From assembly GCA_036771835.1 (NCBI GenBank), contig DAIPGN010000024.1, positions 1 to 17,541 of the forward strand: a DNA stretch of 17,541 nucleotides, read 5' to 3'. Under the pieces are notes generated by a model that was not told where the DNA came from, did no database searches, and saw only the letters and a list, made by a program, of their open reading frames with translations. The DNA comes from UBA4877 sp002399285 (GTDB taxonomy: Bacteria; Bacillota; Thermoanaerobacteria; Thermoanaerobacterales; UBA4877). Positions 6,737-14,068 of the stretch are shown piece by piece; position 1 is the stretch's first letter, and the number at the start of each line of letters is the position of its first letter. A program made the position numbers and the translations under genes.

Positions 6737-9370
6737 ATGGATCTTCCAAAAACCTATGATCCTCATGATTTTGAAGAGAGGATATATAATGATTGGATCG
6801 AAAAGGGATATTTTAAGCCTATTATCAACAGGGACAAAAAACCTTTTACCGTGGTCATGCCGCCTCCGAACATCACCGGACAGCTTCATGTCGGTCATGC
6901 ACTGGATAATACCATGCAGGATATACTGGTAAGGTGGAAGAGGATGCAGGGTATACCTACGCTCTGGATACCGGGCACGGATCATGCCAGCATTGCCACC
7001 GAGGCTAGGATCGTCGCTATGCTCAAAGAAGAAGGTCTTACAAAGGAACAGATCGGCAGAGAGGAATTTTTGAAGAGGGCCTGGCAGTGGAAGGATAAGT
7101 ATGGAGGACGTATAGTGGAGCAGCTCAAGAAGATGGGTTCTTCATGCGACTGGTCGCGGGAGAGATTTACTATGGATGAACAATGCTCCAAAGCGGTGAG
7201 AAGATTCTTTGTAAGCCTATATGACAAAGGGCTCATATATAAGGGCGACAGGATCATAAACTGGTGTCCCGGCTGTAAGACTGCCATATCCGATGCCGAG
7301 GTGGAGCATAAGGATGAAAACGGTCATCTGTGGTATGTAAGATATCCCTTTAAAGAGGGCGGCGGATACGTTACCATTGCCACCACACGGCCGGAGACTA
7401 TGCTGGGGGATACGGCGGTGGCGGTAAACCCCACAGACGAAAGGTATGCGGATTTAGTAGGTAAGATGCTTATACTGCCGGTCGTGGGCAGGGAAATACC
7501 CATTGTAGCCGACGATTATGTGGATAAGGAGTACGGCACGGGCGCCGTAAAGGTCACGCCTTCCCATGACCCCAATGACTTTGAGTGCGGTGAAAGACAC
7601 GATCTTCCCAGGATCCAGGTGATAGGCGAGGACGGCAGCATGACTGCGGAGGCCGGAGAATACGCGGGTTTAGATAGGTATGAAGCCAGAAAGAAAATAG
7701 TGGATGAACTGAAAAGACAAGGGCTGTTGGAAAAGACGGAGGACATTGTCCACAGCGTCGGCCACTGCTGCCGCTGCGATACCATAATCGAGCCGCTGAT
7801 CTCAAAACAATGGTTTGTTAAAATGGAACCGCTGGCGAAACCTGCACTTGAGGCTGTGGAGAATGGGGATGTCAAAATAGTTCCCGACAGGTTTGCCAAG
7901 GTCTACAGCAATTGGCTGGAAAACATCAGAGACTGGTGTATTTCCCGGCAGCTATGGTGGGGACACAGAATACCGGCATGGTATTGCGACGACTGCGGAG
8001 AAATAACCGTATCCGAGGATGAACCGGAGGTCTGCGGTCATTGTGGCAGCGGCAACATCCATCAGGATGAAGACGTGCTGGACACATGGTTCAGTTCCGG
8101 ACTATGGCCGTTTTCCACGATGGGTTGGCCAGATGATACCGAAGATCTGGACTATTTTTATCCTACCAGTGTCCTTGTGACCGGATATGACATAATATTC
8201 TTCTGGGTGGCCAGGATGATCTTTTCCGGTTTGGAAGCCACGGGGAAGAAACCCTTTGAGTACGTCGTCATTCATGGATTGATAAGAGACGATGAGGGGA
8301 GAAAGATGAGCAAGTCTCTGGGCAATGGTATCGATCCCATTGAAGTAATAGACAAATATGGAGCCGACACGCTCAGGTTCACTTTGGCTACAAATAATTC
8401 CCCGGGAAATGATATAAGATTTTCCTGGGACCGGGCTGAGGCAAGCAGAAATTTCGCCAATAAACTGTGGAATGCTACAAGATTCGCTCTTCTCAATATG
8501 GAGATAGACCGTGTTGCGGAGATACCCTTTGATAAGCTGGATATGTCGGATAAATGGATACTGTCGAGGCTCAATAAACTTATCAGGGAGGTGGACTCAA
8601 ACCTCGATAGGTTTGAATTGGGCCTGGCCGCTTCAAAGCTTTACGATTTTATCTGGAATGAATTCTGCGACTGGTATATAGAGGCATCCAAGGCAAGGCT
8701 GTACGGAAGCGACAGAGAGGAAAAGACGGTGTGCGAAACGGTTTTGAGATATGTTTTGGACAATACGCTCCGGCTGCTTCATCCCTTTATGCCGTTTATA
8801 ACCGAGGAGCTTTGGCAACAGCTGCCGCACGAAGGTGAATCCATCATGACGGCAAGCTGGCCGGTATACGATGAAAAGCTGGAATTTGAAAAAGAGGAAT
8901 ATGATTTTGCCGTATTGATGGAAGTTATAAGATCCATCAGGAATATACGTTCCGAAGAAGGCGTGCCCCCATCCAAAAGAGTGAAGGTCATAGTCAGGCC
9001 TACCGATGATAGGTCCAAGAAAATATTGGACGGCGGAGAGGAATATATAAAGAAGCTGGGTTATGCAGAGGAAGTGGATATCATGGATGAAAAGCCGTCG
9101 GAGAAAGCCATGAGGAGCGCCGTTCTCTCCGATATGGAGATATATATTCCGCTGACCGATCTTATTGATATTGACAAAGAGATAGAAAAGTTGAATAATG
9201 ATAAACAGAAAATAGAGAGCGAGATCAAGAGATCTGCCGATATGCTTGCCAATGAAGGCTTTGTCAAAAAAGCCCCCGCACATGTGGTGGAGAATGAAAG
9301 GAGCAAACTCGCCAAATATAAGGAGACCTTGGATAAAATAGAGGACAGGATAAGCACTTTGATTGATTAA
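6737..9370 (+). CDS. valS: Valyl-tRNA synthetase
   Basis: This 877-aa class Ia synthetase charges tRNA-Val. The HIGH-type motif PPPNITGQLHVGH is at 42-54 and KMSKS at 523-527. Between them are the CP1 editing domain (TTRPETMLGDTAVAVNP and a GTGAVKVTPSHDPND block) and cysteine pairs that may bind zinc (CPGC, CCRC and WYCDDC..CGHCG). A long charged coiled coil (about 810-877) forms the C-terminal tRNA-binding arm typical of bacterial ValS. The frame is open back to 6581, but that part is T-box leader. The ATG at 6737 follows GGAGGAG at 6726-6732 and starts the normal family N-terminus. A GNAT gene and folC follow closely, as a likely operon. Confidence 0.98.
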   Translation: MDLPKTYDPHDFEERIYNDWIEKGYFKPIINRDKKPFTVVMPPPNITGQLHVGHALDNTMQDILVRWKRMQGIPTLWIPGTDHASIATEARIVAMLKEEGLTKEQIGREEFLKRAWQWKDKYGGRIVEQLKKMGSSCDWSRERFTMDEQCSKAVRRFFVSLYDKGLIYKGDRIINWCPGCKTAISDAEVEHKDENGHLWYVRYPFKEGGGYVTIATTRPETMLGDTAVAVNPTDERYADLVGKMLILPVVGREIPIVADDYVDKEYGTGAVKVTPSHDPNDFECGERHDLPRIQVIGEDGSMTAEAGEYAGLDRYEARKKIVDELKRQGLLEKTEDIVHSVGHCCRCDTIIEPLISKQWFVKMEPLAKPALEAVENGDVKIVPDRFAKVYSNWLENIRDWCISRQLWWGHRIPAWYCDDCGEITVSEDEPEVCGHCGSGNIHQDEDVLDTWFSSGLWPFSTMGWPDDTEDLDYFYPTSVLVTGYDIIFFWVARMIFSGLEATGKKPFEYVVIHGLIRDDEGRKMSKSLGNGIDPIEVIDKYGADTLRFTLATNNSPGNDIRFSWDRAEASRNFANKLWNATRFALLNMEIDRVAEIPFDKLDMSDKWILSRLNKLIREVDSNLDRFELGLAASKLYDFIWNEFCDWYIEASKARLYGSDREEKTVCETVLRYVLDNTLRLLHPFMPFITEELWQQLPHEGESIMTASWPVYDEKLEFEKEEYDFAVLMEVIRSIRNIRSEEGVPPSKRVKVIVRPTDDRSKKILDGGEEYIKKLGYAEEVDIMDEKPSEKAMRSAVLSDMEIYIPLTDLIDIDKEIEKLNNDKQKIESEIKRSADMLANEGFVKKAPAHVVENERSKLAKYKETLDKIEDRISTLID

Positions 9371-9387
9371 AGCTCCGGGGAGGCGCT

Positions 9388-9930
9388 ATGATGTTTTTTC
9401 TTGCCAGAAAGCCCAGAATCCATAATGATGAGATAGAGCTGAGAGAGGCCGTTCCTTCCGATGCAAGGGGTATTATTGAAGTGGCCGGTGCCGTCGGCAG
9501 GGAAAAGATCTATAATGTGTCCGAGGGTTTCGGATACAGCGAGGCTGAAGAGAGAAACTTGATAGCCAGAGCGGTGAGGAGCAGGGACTTAGTTTTGGTT
9601 GCCGAAGAAGGCGGCAGGATCGTCGGTTTTTTGACCTTGATGAGATATTTCGGCGGGCGTTCACCAAAGGTCCAGCATGTGGGTGAAATAGGGATAAATA
9701 TATTGGATGGATACAGGAACAAGGGCTTGGGCTATAAAATGATGGATTATGCAATAGATTGGGCCAGAAACAAGGGCTATATCAAATTATGCCTGAGCGT
9801 ATTCAGTACCAATGAAAGAGCCGCCAGTCTTTATAAAAAATGCGGTTTTATGGAGGAGGGAAGGAGAAGGGCCCAATTCAAGATAGACGATGAGTATGCG
9901 GATGAGATAGACATGGGCCTCTTTCTGTAA
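9388..9930 (+). CDS. GNAT-family N-acetyltransferase
   Basis: This 180-aa protein has a full GNAT fold. The acetyl-CoA pyrophosphate-binding motif R-N-K-G-L-G is at residues 110-115 after the beta4 strand 'VGEIGINILDGY'. A C-terminal block 'VFSTNERAASLYKKCGFMEEGRRR' is typical of RimI/RimJ-like enzymes. GGGGAGG at 9376-9382 precedes a double ATG (9388 or 9391). The gene begins 17 bp after valS and ends 5 bp before folC, so it is probably co-transcribed with both. The acceptor (protein N-terminus, amino acid or small amine) cannot be predicted. Confidence 0.9.
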   Translation: MMFFLARKPRIHNDEIELREAVPSDARGIIEVAGAVGREKIYNVSEGFGYSEAEERNLIARAVRSRDLVLVAEEGGRIVGFLTLMRYFGGRSPKVQHVGEIGINILDGYRNKGLGYKMMDYAIDWARNKGYIKLCLSVFSTNERAASLYKKCGFMEEGRRRAQFKIDDEYADEIDMGLFL

Positions 9931-9935
9931 TTTAT

Positions 9936-11219
9936 ATGAACTATAGGGAAACTATCGATTGGATACATTCCGTCAACAGGTTTGGAATGAAGCTGGGGCT
10001 GGACAATATCAAAGCATTGACCGCTGCCCTTGGGAATCCGCAGGACAGCTATAAGATCATACATGTTGCCGGCACGAATGGGAAAGGCTCCGTTTGCGCG
10101 ATGACGGCGTCAATCCTGCGGGAGGCCGGCTATAAAGTTGGACTGTATATATCTCCTTATCTGGAGGAGTTTAACGAGCGCATACAGATAGATGGTGAGA
10201 ATATCTCCGATGAGGATCTTGCCGGGCTCGCCACGCAGGTAAAGGGCATCATTGACGGCATGGTTTCCAAGGGTCTCACACATCCCACGGAATTTGAAGT
10301 GGACACGGCCATAGGCCTTAAATATTTTCAACAGCAAAAGGTTGATTTTGCGGTGATCGAGGTAGGGCTTGGAGGAAGGTTTGACGCCACCAATGTGGTG
10401 ATGCCGCTCGTAAGCGTTATTACCAATATAGGCTATGACCACATGGATATATTGGGGGATACGCTGCCCAAGATAGCCTTTGAGAAGGCGGGGATCATAA
10501 AAAAAGGCGGCAGGGTAACGGCTTATCCTCAGCAAGATGACGTGATGGACGTCATAAAAGCCAAGTGCCGGGAGGAGGGTGCGTACCTTACGGTAGTGGA
10601 CAGCAGCAAGATAAAACCGAAGTTCGCGTCGCCGGACGGCCAGGCCTTTGAATACGGGGACCTTAAAGATCTCAGGATATCGCTGCTGGGAGAGCATCAA
10701 ATGCTCAATGCAGCTACCGCCGTGGATGCCGTACGCAGCCTGAAATACTATGGTATAGAGATAGCAGACGACACTATCAAAAGGGGACTGCAAAGGGCAA
10801 AATGGCCGGGCCGTTTGGAGATAATGAAAAGGCATCCGTACGTCGTCATAGACGGCGCACATAATCCCCAGAGCGCCGGCGTACTCAGGAAGGCCATAGA
10901 GGATCTCTTTGATTATAAAAGGCTGGTGCTTGTGACCGGCATACTGAAGGATAAGGACGTTGGCGGGATACTCAATATCCTGTTGCCCATGGCCGGCGCG
11001 GCCGTACTCACAAGTCCAATGAGTCCGCGGGCCATGCCGGCGCAGGAATTAAACGGCATGGTAAAGCATATAAGACCCGAATTGGAAACATACTGCGAAG
11101 AGGATATTGAAACTGCGGTAACAAAAGGTATGGAGCTGACGGGTGAGGGAGACGTTCTTCTTATATGCGGTTCTCTCTATCTCATAGGGCTGGTCAGAAA
11201 AATTTTAAAGAAGATGTAA
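9936..11219 (+). CDS. folC: Bifunctional folylpolyglutamate/dihydrofolate synthase
   Basis: This 427-aa ATP-dependent ligase adds L-glutamate to dihydropteroate and to reduced folates. The family motifs are clear: the Mur ligase-type P-loop GTNGKGS at 46-52, 'GLYISPYLEEFNERI' just after it, 'VIEVGLGGRFDATN' near 145, and the second-domain 'VVIDGAHNPQS' near 305. The N-terminus matches the usual start of the family. No good ribosome binding site precedes the ATG, and the gap to the GNAT gene is only 5 bp, so translation may depend on coupling to that gene. A hairpin terminator follows. Linkage of folC to valS is common in Firmicutes. Confidence 0.97.
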   Translation: MNYRETIDWIHSVNRFGMKLGLDNIKALTAALGNPQDSYKIIHVAGTNGKGSVCAMTASILREAGYKVGLYISPYLEEFNERIQIDGENISDEDLAGLATQVKGIIDGMVSKGLTHPTEFEVDTAIGLKYFQQQKVDFAVIEVGLGGRFDATNVVMPLVSVITNIGYDHMDILGDTLPKIAFEKAGIIKKGGRVTAYPQQDDVMDVIKAKCREEGAYLTVVDSSKIKPKFASPDGQAFEYGDLKDLRISLLGEHQMLNAATAVDAVRSLKYYGIEIADDTIKRGLQRAKWPGRLEIMKRHPYVVIDGAHNPQSAGVLRKAIEDLFDYKRLVLVTGILKDKDVGGILNILLPMAGAAVLTSPMSPRAMPAQELNGMVKHIRPELETYCEEDIETAVTKGMELTGEGDVLLICGSLYLIGLVRKILKKM

Positions 11220-11229
11220 TATGGATAAG

Positions 11230-11277
11230 CCCCTTTAGAATAACCATATATAAAATTATTCTAAGAGGGGTGTTTTT
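11230..11277 (+). terminator. folC terminator whose 3' arm is the next gene's ribosome binding site
   Basis: CCCCTTTAGAATAA (11230-11243) pairs with 11256-11270, giving 14 bp with one bulged G at 11265, followed by TGTTTTT. It resembles a terminator, yet AGGGG (11266-11270) lies 7 nt before the ATG at 11278 and is the only plausible Shine-Dalgarno for that gene. The same hairpin could end folC transcripts and restrain translation of the next gene. Confidence 0.65.
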
Positions 11278-11475
11278 ATGGATGGAGAAAAGCTTCTCTT
11301 TGAAATCGATGATGCGCTTAAGGATATGAAACTCGCAGAAGAAGGCCTGGACGACGCTGAGAAAAGATATCAATTCGCCTGTGAAAGATACAGATATCTC
11401 TTGACAAGGGCAAGGGAAATGAATCTGAAATGGAATACGGATAAGTTATATAAGAAATTAATACAAGACAGATAG
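11278..11475 (+). CDS. Small coiled-coil protein, possibly YaaL/DUF2508-like
   Basis: This is a 65-aa, highly charged, mostly helical protein without signal peptide or membrane segment. The stretch 'AEKRYQFACERYRYLLTRAREM' resembles the C-terminal half of the small Firmicute YaaL/DUF2508 proteins, but the match is weak and judged by eye. The start is set by AGGGG at 11266-11270. It lies between folC and a protease gene, with hairpins on both sides that cover the ribosome binding sites of this gene and the next. Function is unknown. Confidence 0.6.
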   Translation: MDGEKLLFEIDDALKDMKLAEEGLDDAEKRYQFACERYRYLLTRAREMNLKWNTDKLYKKLIQDR

Positions 11476-11485
11476 GTGTCACAGC

Positions 11486-11525
11486 TCCCCCCTGAATCAT
11501 ATTAATGATAATAGAACAGGGGGGA
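11486..11525 (+). promoter_or_regulatory. Shine-Dalgarno-sequestering hairpin before the protease gene
   Basis: TCCCCCCTG (11486-11494) is perfectly complementary to CAGGGGGGA (11517-11525) across a 22-nt AT-rich loop. The right arm contains the Shine-Dalgarno of the protease gene (ATG at 11531), and no T tract follows. It is best read as an element limiting translation, although the loop length would also allow a weak attenuator. Confidence 0.6.
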
Positions 11526-11530
11526 TTTCT

Positions 11531-12712
11531 ATGTTCAGGATTCCGAAGACGCCTAAGATCATCTTTGTCACGGAAAGCATCCCTGAAGGTTATGTTTCCT
11601 ATGGCTTGTCGCTTATAGGCGCACAAACCATGTGGGATAGGACAAAAGGGGAGAATGTTGTCGTCGCGGTGATAGATACCGGGATAGATTATAGGCATCC
11701 CGAATTGAAAGATAGAGTTATGGGCGGTAAAGATTTTACAGGCTCTAAGGATTTTATTGATGATAACGGTCACGGGACGCATGTCGCCGGCATAATAGCC
11801 GCCTCGGGCCAAAAAATATCGGGAGTCGCTCCCAAAGCCAATCTTTTGGCGGTCAAGGTATTGGATAAAGATGGCGGGGGACGTGACGAGGATGTGGCCG
11901 ACGGTATTGCGTGGGCCGTGGAGAACGGGGCGGAGATCATATCCATGAGTTTCGGATCAGCCGACCCCAGTCCTGCGGTGAGGCAGGCGGTCAGGTTCGC
12001 ATATAAAAAGGGTGCCGTTCTTATTGCGGCAGCCGGCAACGAAGGGGATGAAAACATCGACTCCGATACTGTGGATTATCCGGCCAAGTACCAGGAGACG
12101 ATAGCGGTAGCCGCCGTTGATGCCAAGAAGATCGTGGCGCCGTTTTCAAGCAAGGGTCCCGAGGTCGATGTGGCGGGTCCCGGTGTCGATATATACTCCA
12201 CATATTTAAAAGGAAAATACGCATATCTGTCGGGAACCTCCATGGCCACTCCGCATATATCGGGAGCGGCCGCACTCATATTGTCCGATTGCAAGCGTGT
12301 TATGGGACACAAGATGACGCCGCAGGAAGTTAAGAACTATCTCATCATGCATACGGAAGACCTCGGTCCCAAGGGGAAAGACAATGCATATGGATATGGA
12401 CTGTTCACATTTAATTACGGGGCTACTCTGCCATCCAAGGCCAAAGAGATAAAGATCAGGCTGGATAAAGGACGCACACGTATGAACGGTATGGTCCAGT
12501 TGGGGTCAAAGGTAGCCGTCATCGATGGCAACGAGGTAGACATGGGCGCCGAACCGTTCCAATTCGGAGACTGCGTGTATGTGTCGGCACAATTTTTGGC
12601 CGAACAGCTGGGTGCGAAGACCCAACTGAGCGCATCGGAGATGGAACTGATAATTTCGAATACCCGGGGAACCAGACTTGCCGACTTTACCGATGTGGAC
12701 TCTGCCAAATAA
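11531..12712 (+). CDS. S8 subtilisin-like serine protease, intracellular type, with C-terminal copper-amine-oxidase-N-like domain
   Basis: This is a 393-aa protease with an intact catalytic triad: Asp49 (AVIDTGID), His81 (NGHGTHVAG) and Ser237 (GTSMATPH). Asn170 in AAGNEGD is the oxyanion residue. There is no signal peptide. The short N-terminus ending 'IPEGYVSYG' resembles the short inhibitory pro-segment of Bacillus intracellular subtilisins rather than a long secreted propeptide. After the catalytic domain (to about residue 295), residues about 325-380 ('VAVIDGNEVDMGAEPF...VYVSAQFLAEQLGA') match the copper amine oxidase N-terminal-like repeat. That repeat is usually seen in secreted clostridial proteins. 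The start follows a G-rich ribosome binding site inside a hairpin. The role may be intracellular turnover, but location is uncertain. Confidence 0.93.
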   Translation: MFRIPKTPKIIFVTESIPEGYVSYGLSLIGAQTMWDRTKGENVVVAVIDTGIDYRHPELKDRVMGGKDFTGSKDFIDDNGHGTHVAGIIAASGQKISGVAPKANLLAVKVLDKDGGGRDEDVADGIAWAVENGAEIISMSFGSADPSPAVRQAVRFAYKKGAVLIAAAGNEGDENIDSDTVDYPAKYQETIAVAAVDAKKIVAPFSSKGPEVDVAGPGVDIYSTYLKGKYAYLSGTSMATPHISGAAALILSDCKRVMGHKMTPQEVKNYLIMHTEDLGPKGKDNAYGYGLFTFNYGATLPSKAKEIKIRLDKGRTRMNGMVQLGSKVAVIDGNEVDMGAEPFQFGDCVYVSAQFLAEQLGAKTQLSASEMELIISNTRGTRLADFTDVDSAK

Positions 12713-12726
12713 GTGAATTAATTATA

Positions 12727-12760
12727 TTGATTAAAACTGTCATATGTGTTAAAATATAAT
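12727..12760 (+). promoter_or_regulatory. Promoter of tRNA-Pro
   Basis: TTGATT (12727-12732), a 17-bp spacer and TAAAAT (12750-12755) with a TGn extension are followed directly by an alternative TATAAT (12755-12760). Transcription should start a few bases before the mature tRNA end at 12769. Confidence 0.6.
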
Positions 12761-12768
12761 TCGTCAGT

Positions 12769-12844
12769 CGGGGCATAGCGCAGGTGGTAGCGCGCATGGT
12801 TCGGGACCATGAGGTCGCAGGTTCAAGTCCTGTTGCCCCGACCA
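12769..12844 (+). tRNA. tRNA-Pro(CGG), with encoded CCA
   Basis: A full cloverleaf can be drawn. The acceptor stem is CGGGGCA/TGCCCCG, and the D stem is GCGC/GCGC. The anticodon stem CATGG/CCATG carries loop TTCGGGA, giving anticodon CGG, which reads CCG proline codons. The T stem is GCAGG/CCTGT with loop TTCAAGT, the discriminator is A, and CCA is encoded. From the anticodon loop onwards the sequence is repeated at 14204-14249, so the gene is an integration target. The 3' half here is probably supplied by the inserted element, which keeps the tRNA functional. Confidence 0.97.
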
Positions 12845-12845
12845 T
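12800..12845 (+). repeat. Left attachment repeat (3' half of tRNA-Pro)
   Basis: This 46-bp segment, starting at the anticodon loop and ending one base after CCA, is repeated at 14204-14249 with a single C/A difference (12818 versus 14222). The position within a tRNA and the length are typical of tyrosine-integrase attachment sites. Confidence 0.88.
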
Positions 12846-12877
12846 TTAAATGTGGCAAAATAGCGGCTTTGCTGGTT

Positions 12878-13029
12878 TGTGAAATACACCCCATTTGTTA
12901 GACAGTATGGTATACTGAAAAACAGGTGGGGTGATTTTTATGCCAAAGGGGATATCAAGCAAGAAGTATACGGGAGAATTTAAGCAATAAGTAATAGAAA
13001 CTATGCGGCAAGAGAAACTTAATTACCGC
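12878..13029 (+). pseudogene. IS3-family (IS150-like) left end and truncated orfA
   Basis: Bases 12878-12903 (TGTGAAATACACCCC, then TTAGACA) resemble IS3-family terminal inverted repeats. A gene start at 12940, with GGTGGGG upstream, reads MPKGISSKKYTGEFKQ and then a TAA at 12988-12990. The same frame continues VIETMRQEKLNYR, which is the usual next part of IS3 orfA helix-turn-helix proteins. The homology ends near 13029. A premature stop and loss of the rest of orfA and all of orfB show a dead fragment. No right inverted repeat is seen in the island. Confidence 0.75.
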
Positions 13030-13238
13030 GGACAGAGCAGAAATTCGAAATCAATAGTCGTATAGTATTCGGCGCTGGGAACGCATCTATCTAGAAGAAG
13101 GTCCGTAAGGATTGTACATCGAATGGCGCAGGCGTCGGTATCTCCTTTGGCCTTTTTTACGTCCTTGCCGTTAATTTTGGATACCACTGCTATATGTTCC
13201 TCCGTCAGTTTTAACACCAATAACTCTTCCTTGGTCAC
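13023..13238 (-). CDS. Hypothetical protein, 71 aa, possibly a remnant
   Basis: An open frame of 71 codons begins at a GTG (13238) with only a weak A/G-rich stretch upstream. The protein is soluble, with no signal or membrane segment and no domain I recognise ('LTEEHIAVVSKINGKDVKKAKGD' and a cysteine-containing tail). Its stop codon lies at the broken end of the IS3 orfA remnant, so the C-terminus may be an accident of that junction. It could equally be a fragment of a longer gene. Confidence 0.35.
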   Translation of the reverse strand: MTKEELLVLKLTEEHIAVVSKINGKDVKKAKGDTDACAIRCTILTDLLLDRCVPSAEYYTTIDFEFLLCPR

Positions 13239-13386
13239 AAGTTTATTTTTCTTTCTACTCTATGCTTTTTAAGTTGTTACCATGGTATAAGTTGAGTAAC
13301 CAATAAAAAATAAGCCTGTTTAATGTCTATTGCTTGAAGACAATTATTTGAGCATATTTGGATTATTTCACCTCCGTACAGTTCTT

Positions 13387-13578
13387 TCAAGACTTAATTT
13401 CAATACCATATTTTTTTAATATCTCTTCTCTTTTTTCTTTAGTAGTATGGGGCTCTCCCATAATGTCTGTGATTCTGGCTCTAAACTTATCATGGTCAGA
13501 CATATATTTGTAAGCAACACCTCTTTGTTTGCTTGTTAATTTTACAAACTCTTCAAATGGTAGTTTATTCTCACTCAT
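13387..13578 (-). CDS. Small phage-like hypothetical protein
   Basis: This is a 63-aa charged protein ('PFEEFVKLTSKQRGVAYKYMSDHDKFRARITD'). GGAGGAG lies just before the ATG at 13578, and the gene overlaps the preceding ORF by 8 bp. This conserved layout suggests the two came together from one operon, plausibly a prophage structural or toxin cluster. The amino-acid pattern is reminiscent of small proteins found in Firmicute phage regions, but the function is unknown. It has no membrane segment and could be an accessory or immunity-like protein. Confidence 0.55.
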   Translation of the reverse strand: MSENKLPFEEFVKLTSKQRGVAYKYMSDHDKFRARITDIMGEPHTTKEKREEILKKYGIEIKS

Positions 13579-13765
13579 TATACTCCTCCATGTTTATAAT
13601 ATATTTATCCTCTTTCTTGCTAATATCAAGGATTTTAAACTTTGGATCTCTTTGATATAATACTTCTTCTTCCATTGGATTATATTTTGAAATATCTTTC
13701 CCTTGCTTAGAGTTTATTATATTAATCTGCACTTGTCCATCAGGATTATATGTGAGTTGATTCAA
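13571..13765 (-). pseudogene. C-terminal remnant of an ADP-ribosyltransferase / phage head-morphogenesis protein
   Basis: The 64-aa frame reads 'INIINSKQGKDISKYNPMEEEVLYQRDPKFKILDISKKEDKYIINMEE'. This resembles the end of ADP-ribosyltransferase domains, with an E-x-E-V-L-[FY]-x-x-x-x-K-F-x-[IV] pattern and a final beta strand. Such domains occur in phage minor head proteins and in polymorphic toxins. The catalytic Glu-rich motif (E-x-E) is present in the 'EEEVLY' segment, but the NAD-binding N-terminal part is missing. An in-frame stop lies just upstream, so it is truncated. A TTG start with AGGA upstream could allow expression of the tail. The family call is by eye. Confidence 0.5.
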
Positions 13766-13813
13766 ATATTCCTGTAGATATCATAATGGATAATATTAAA
13801 ATCCTTCGGTAGC

Positions 13814-13842
13814 TTGTACAGCAAAAGGCAATGATGTAAAAT
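13814..13842 (+). promoter_or_regulatory. Candidate promoter of the toxin mRNA
   Basis: TTGTAC (13814-13819), a 17-bp spacer and TAAAAT (13837-13842) would start an mRNA near 13849, giving a leader of about 55 nt before the toxin ATG. Confidence 0.5.
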
Positions 13843-13867
13843 ATATCTAAGATAATCGGTCGCAGGT

Positions 13868-13897
13868 GTGGTTGCCACTTTCCCGCAAGGGAGGTGG
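13868..13897 (+). promoter_or_regulatory. Structured toxin leader with sequestered Shine-Dalgarno
   Basis: TTTCCC (13879-13885 region) can fold on GGGAGG (13889-13894) across a GCAA tetraloop, hiding the toxin's ribosome binding site. Upstream, TGTGGTTGCC (13867-13876) is fully complementary to GGCAACCACA (14039-14048) in the 3' untranslated region, so 5'-3' mRNA pairing is possible. Both features are usual for type I toxin mRNAs that need activation before translation. Confidence 0.5.
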
Positions 13898-13903
13898 ATG
13901 CAT

Positions 13904-13990
13904 ATGATGAATACATACGAAACCTTATCTCTGATGATAGCTTTCGGAATGTTGGTCACAGCAATTCTGGGTTTTCCCAGAAAAAAATAA
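13904..13990 (+). CDS. Type I holin-like toxin peptide
   Basis: This is a 28-aa hydrophobic peptide: MMNTYETLSL, then MIAFGMLVTAILGF, then the basic tail PRKK. One transmembrane helix (about residues 8-24), a polar N-terminus starting with 'TYETLSLMIAFG' and a short lysine tail are the signature of the Firmicute putative holin-like toxins (Hol-Tox). These depolarise or damage the membrane when over-expressed. GGGAGG precedes the double ATG (13904 or 13907). A minus-strand antisense RNA with promoter and terminator overlaps the gene's 3' end, as expected for its RNA antitoxin. The gene is intact although the surrounding island is decayed. Confidence 0.8.
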   Translation: MMNTYETLSLMIAFGMLVTAILGFPRKK

Positions 13991-14068
13991 ACCGCCCTGC
14001 TGAACCAGGACGATTTAAAAAACTTTAAATTTGCTCTGGGCAACCACATTTGTGGTGCCGATTACCTT
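13981..14068 (-). ncRNA. Predicted antisense RNA antitoxin of the holin-like toxin
   Basis: On the minus strand, TTTACT (complement of 14097-14102), a 16-bp spacer and TATAAT (complement of 14075-14080) with a TGn extension predict a start near 14068. The RNA first forms a hairpin around GGCACCAC/GTGGTTGCC (14039-14059). It ends in a terminator where 14015-14006 pairs with 13999-13990, 10 bp including two G-U pairs, followed by a U-rich tract (13989-13981). Read on the toxin strand, the same stem has two C-A mismatches, so it favours the antisense orientation. The RNA, about 88 nt long, overlaps the toxin stop codon and 3' untranslated region. Confidence 0.65.

Noticed and set aside
8633..9283. 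216-aa minus-strand ORF opposite valS
   Set aside because: It is antisense to the well-conserved C-terminal part of ValS and lacks a start signal.
10110..10862. 250-aa minus-strand ORF opposite folC
   Set aside because: folC has all family motifs on the plus strand, and this frame has no initiation signal or domain.
13278..13287. Perfect 10-bp palindrome TACCATGGTA
   Set aside because: It is short and stands alone, with no promoter or gene start next to it, so it is not strong enough to call an operator.
13762..14049. 95-aa minus-strand ORF in the island
   Set aside because: It lies antisense to the toxin gene and across both untranslated regions, has no ribosome binding site and no recognisable protein pattern.
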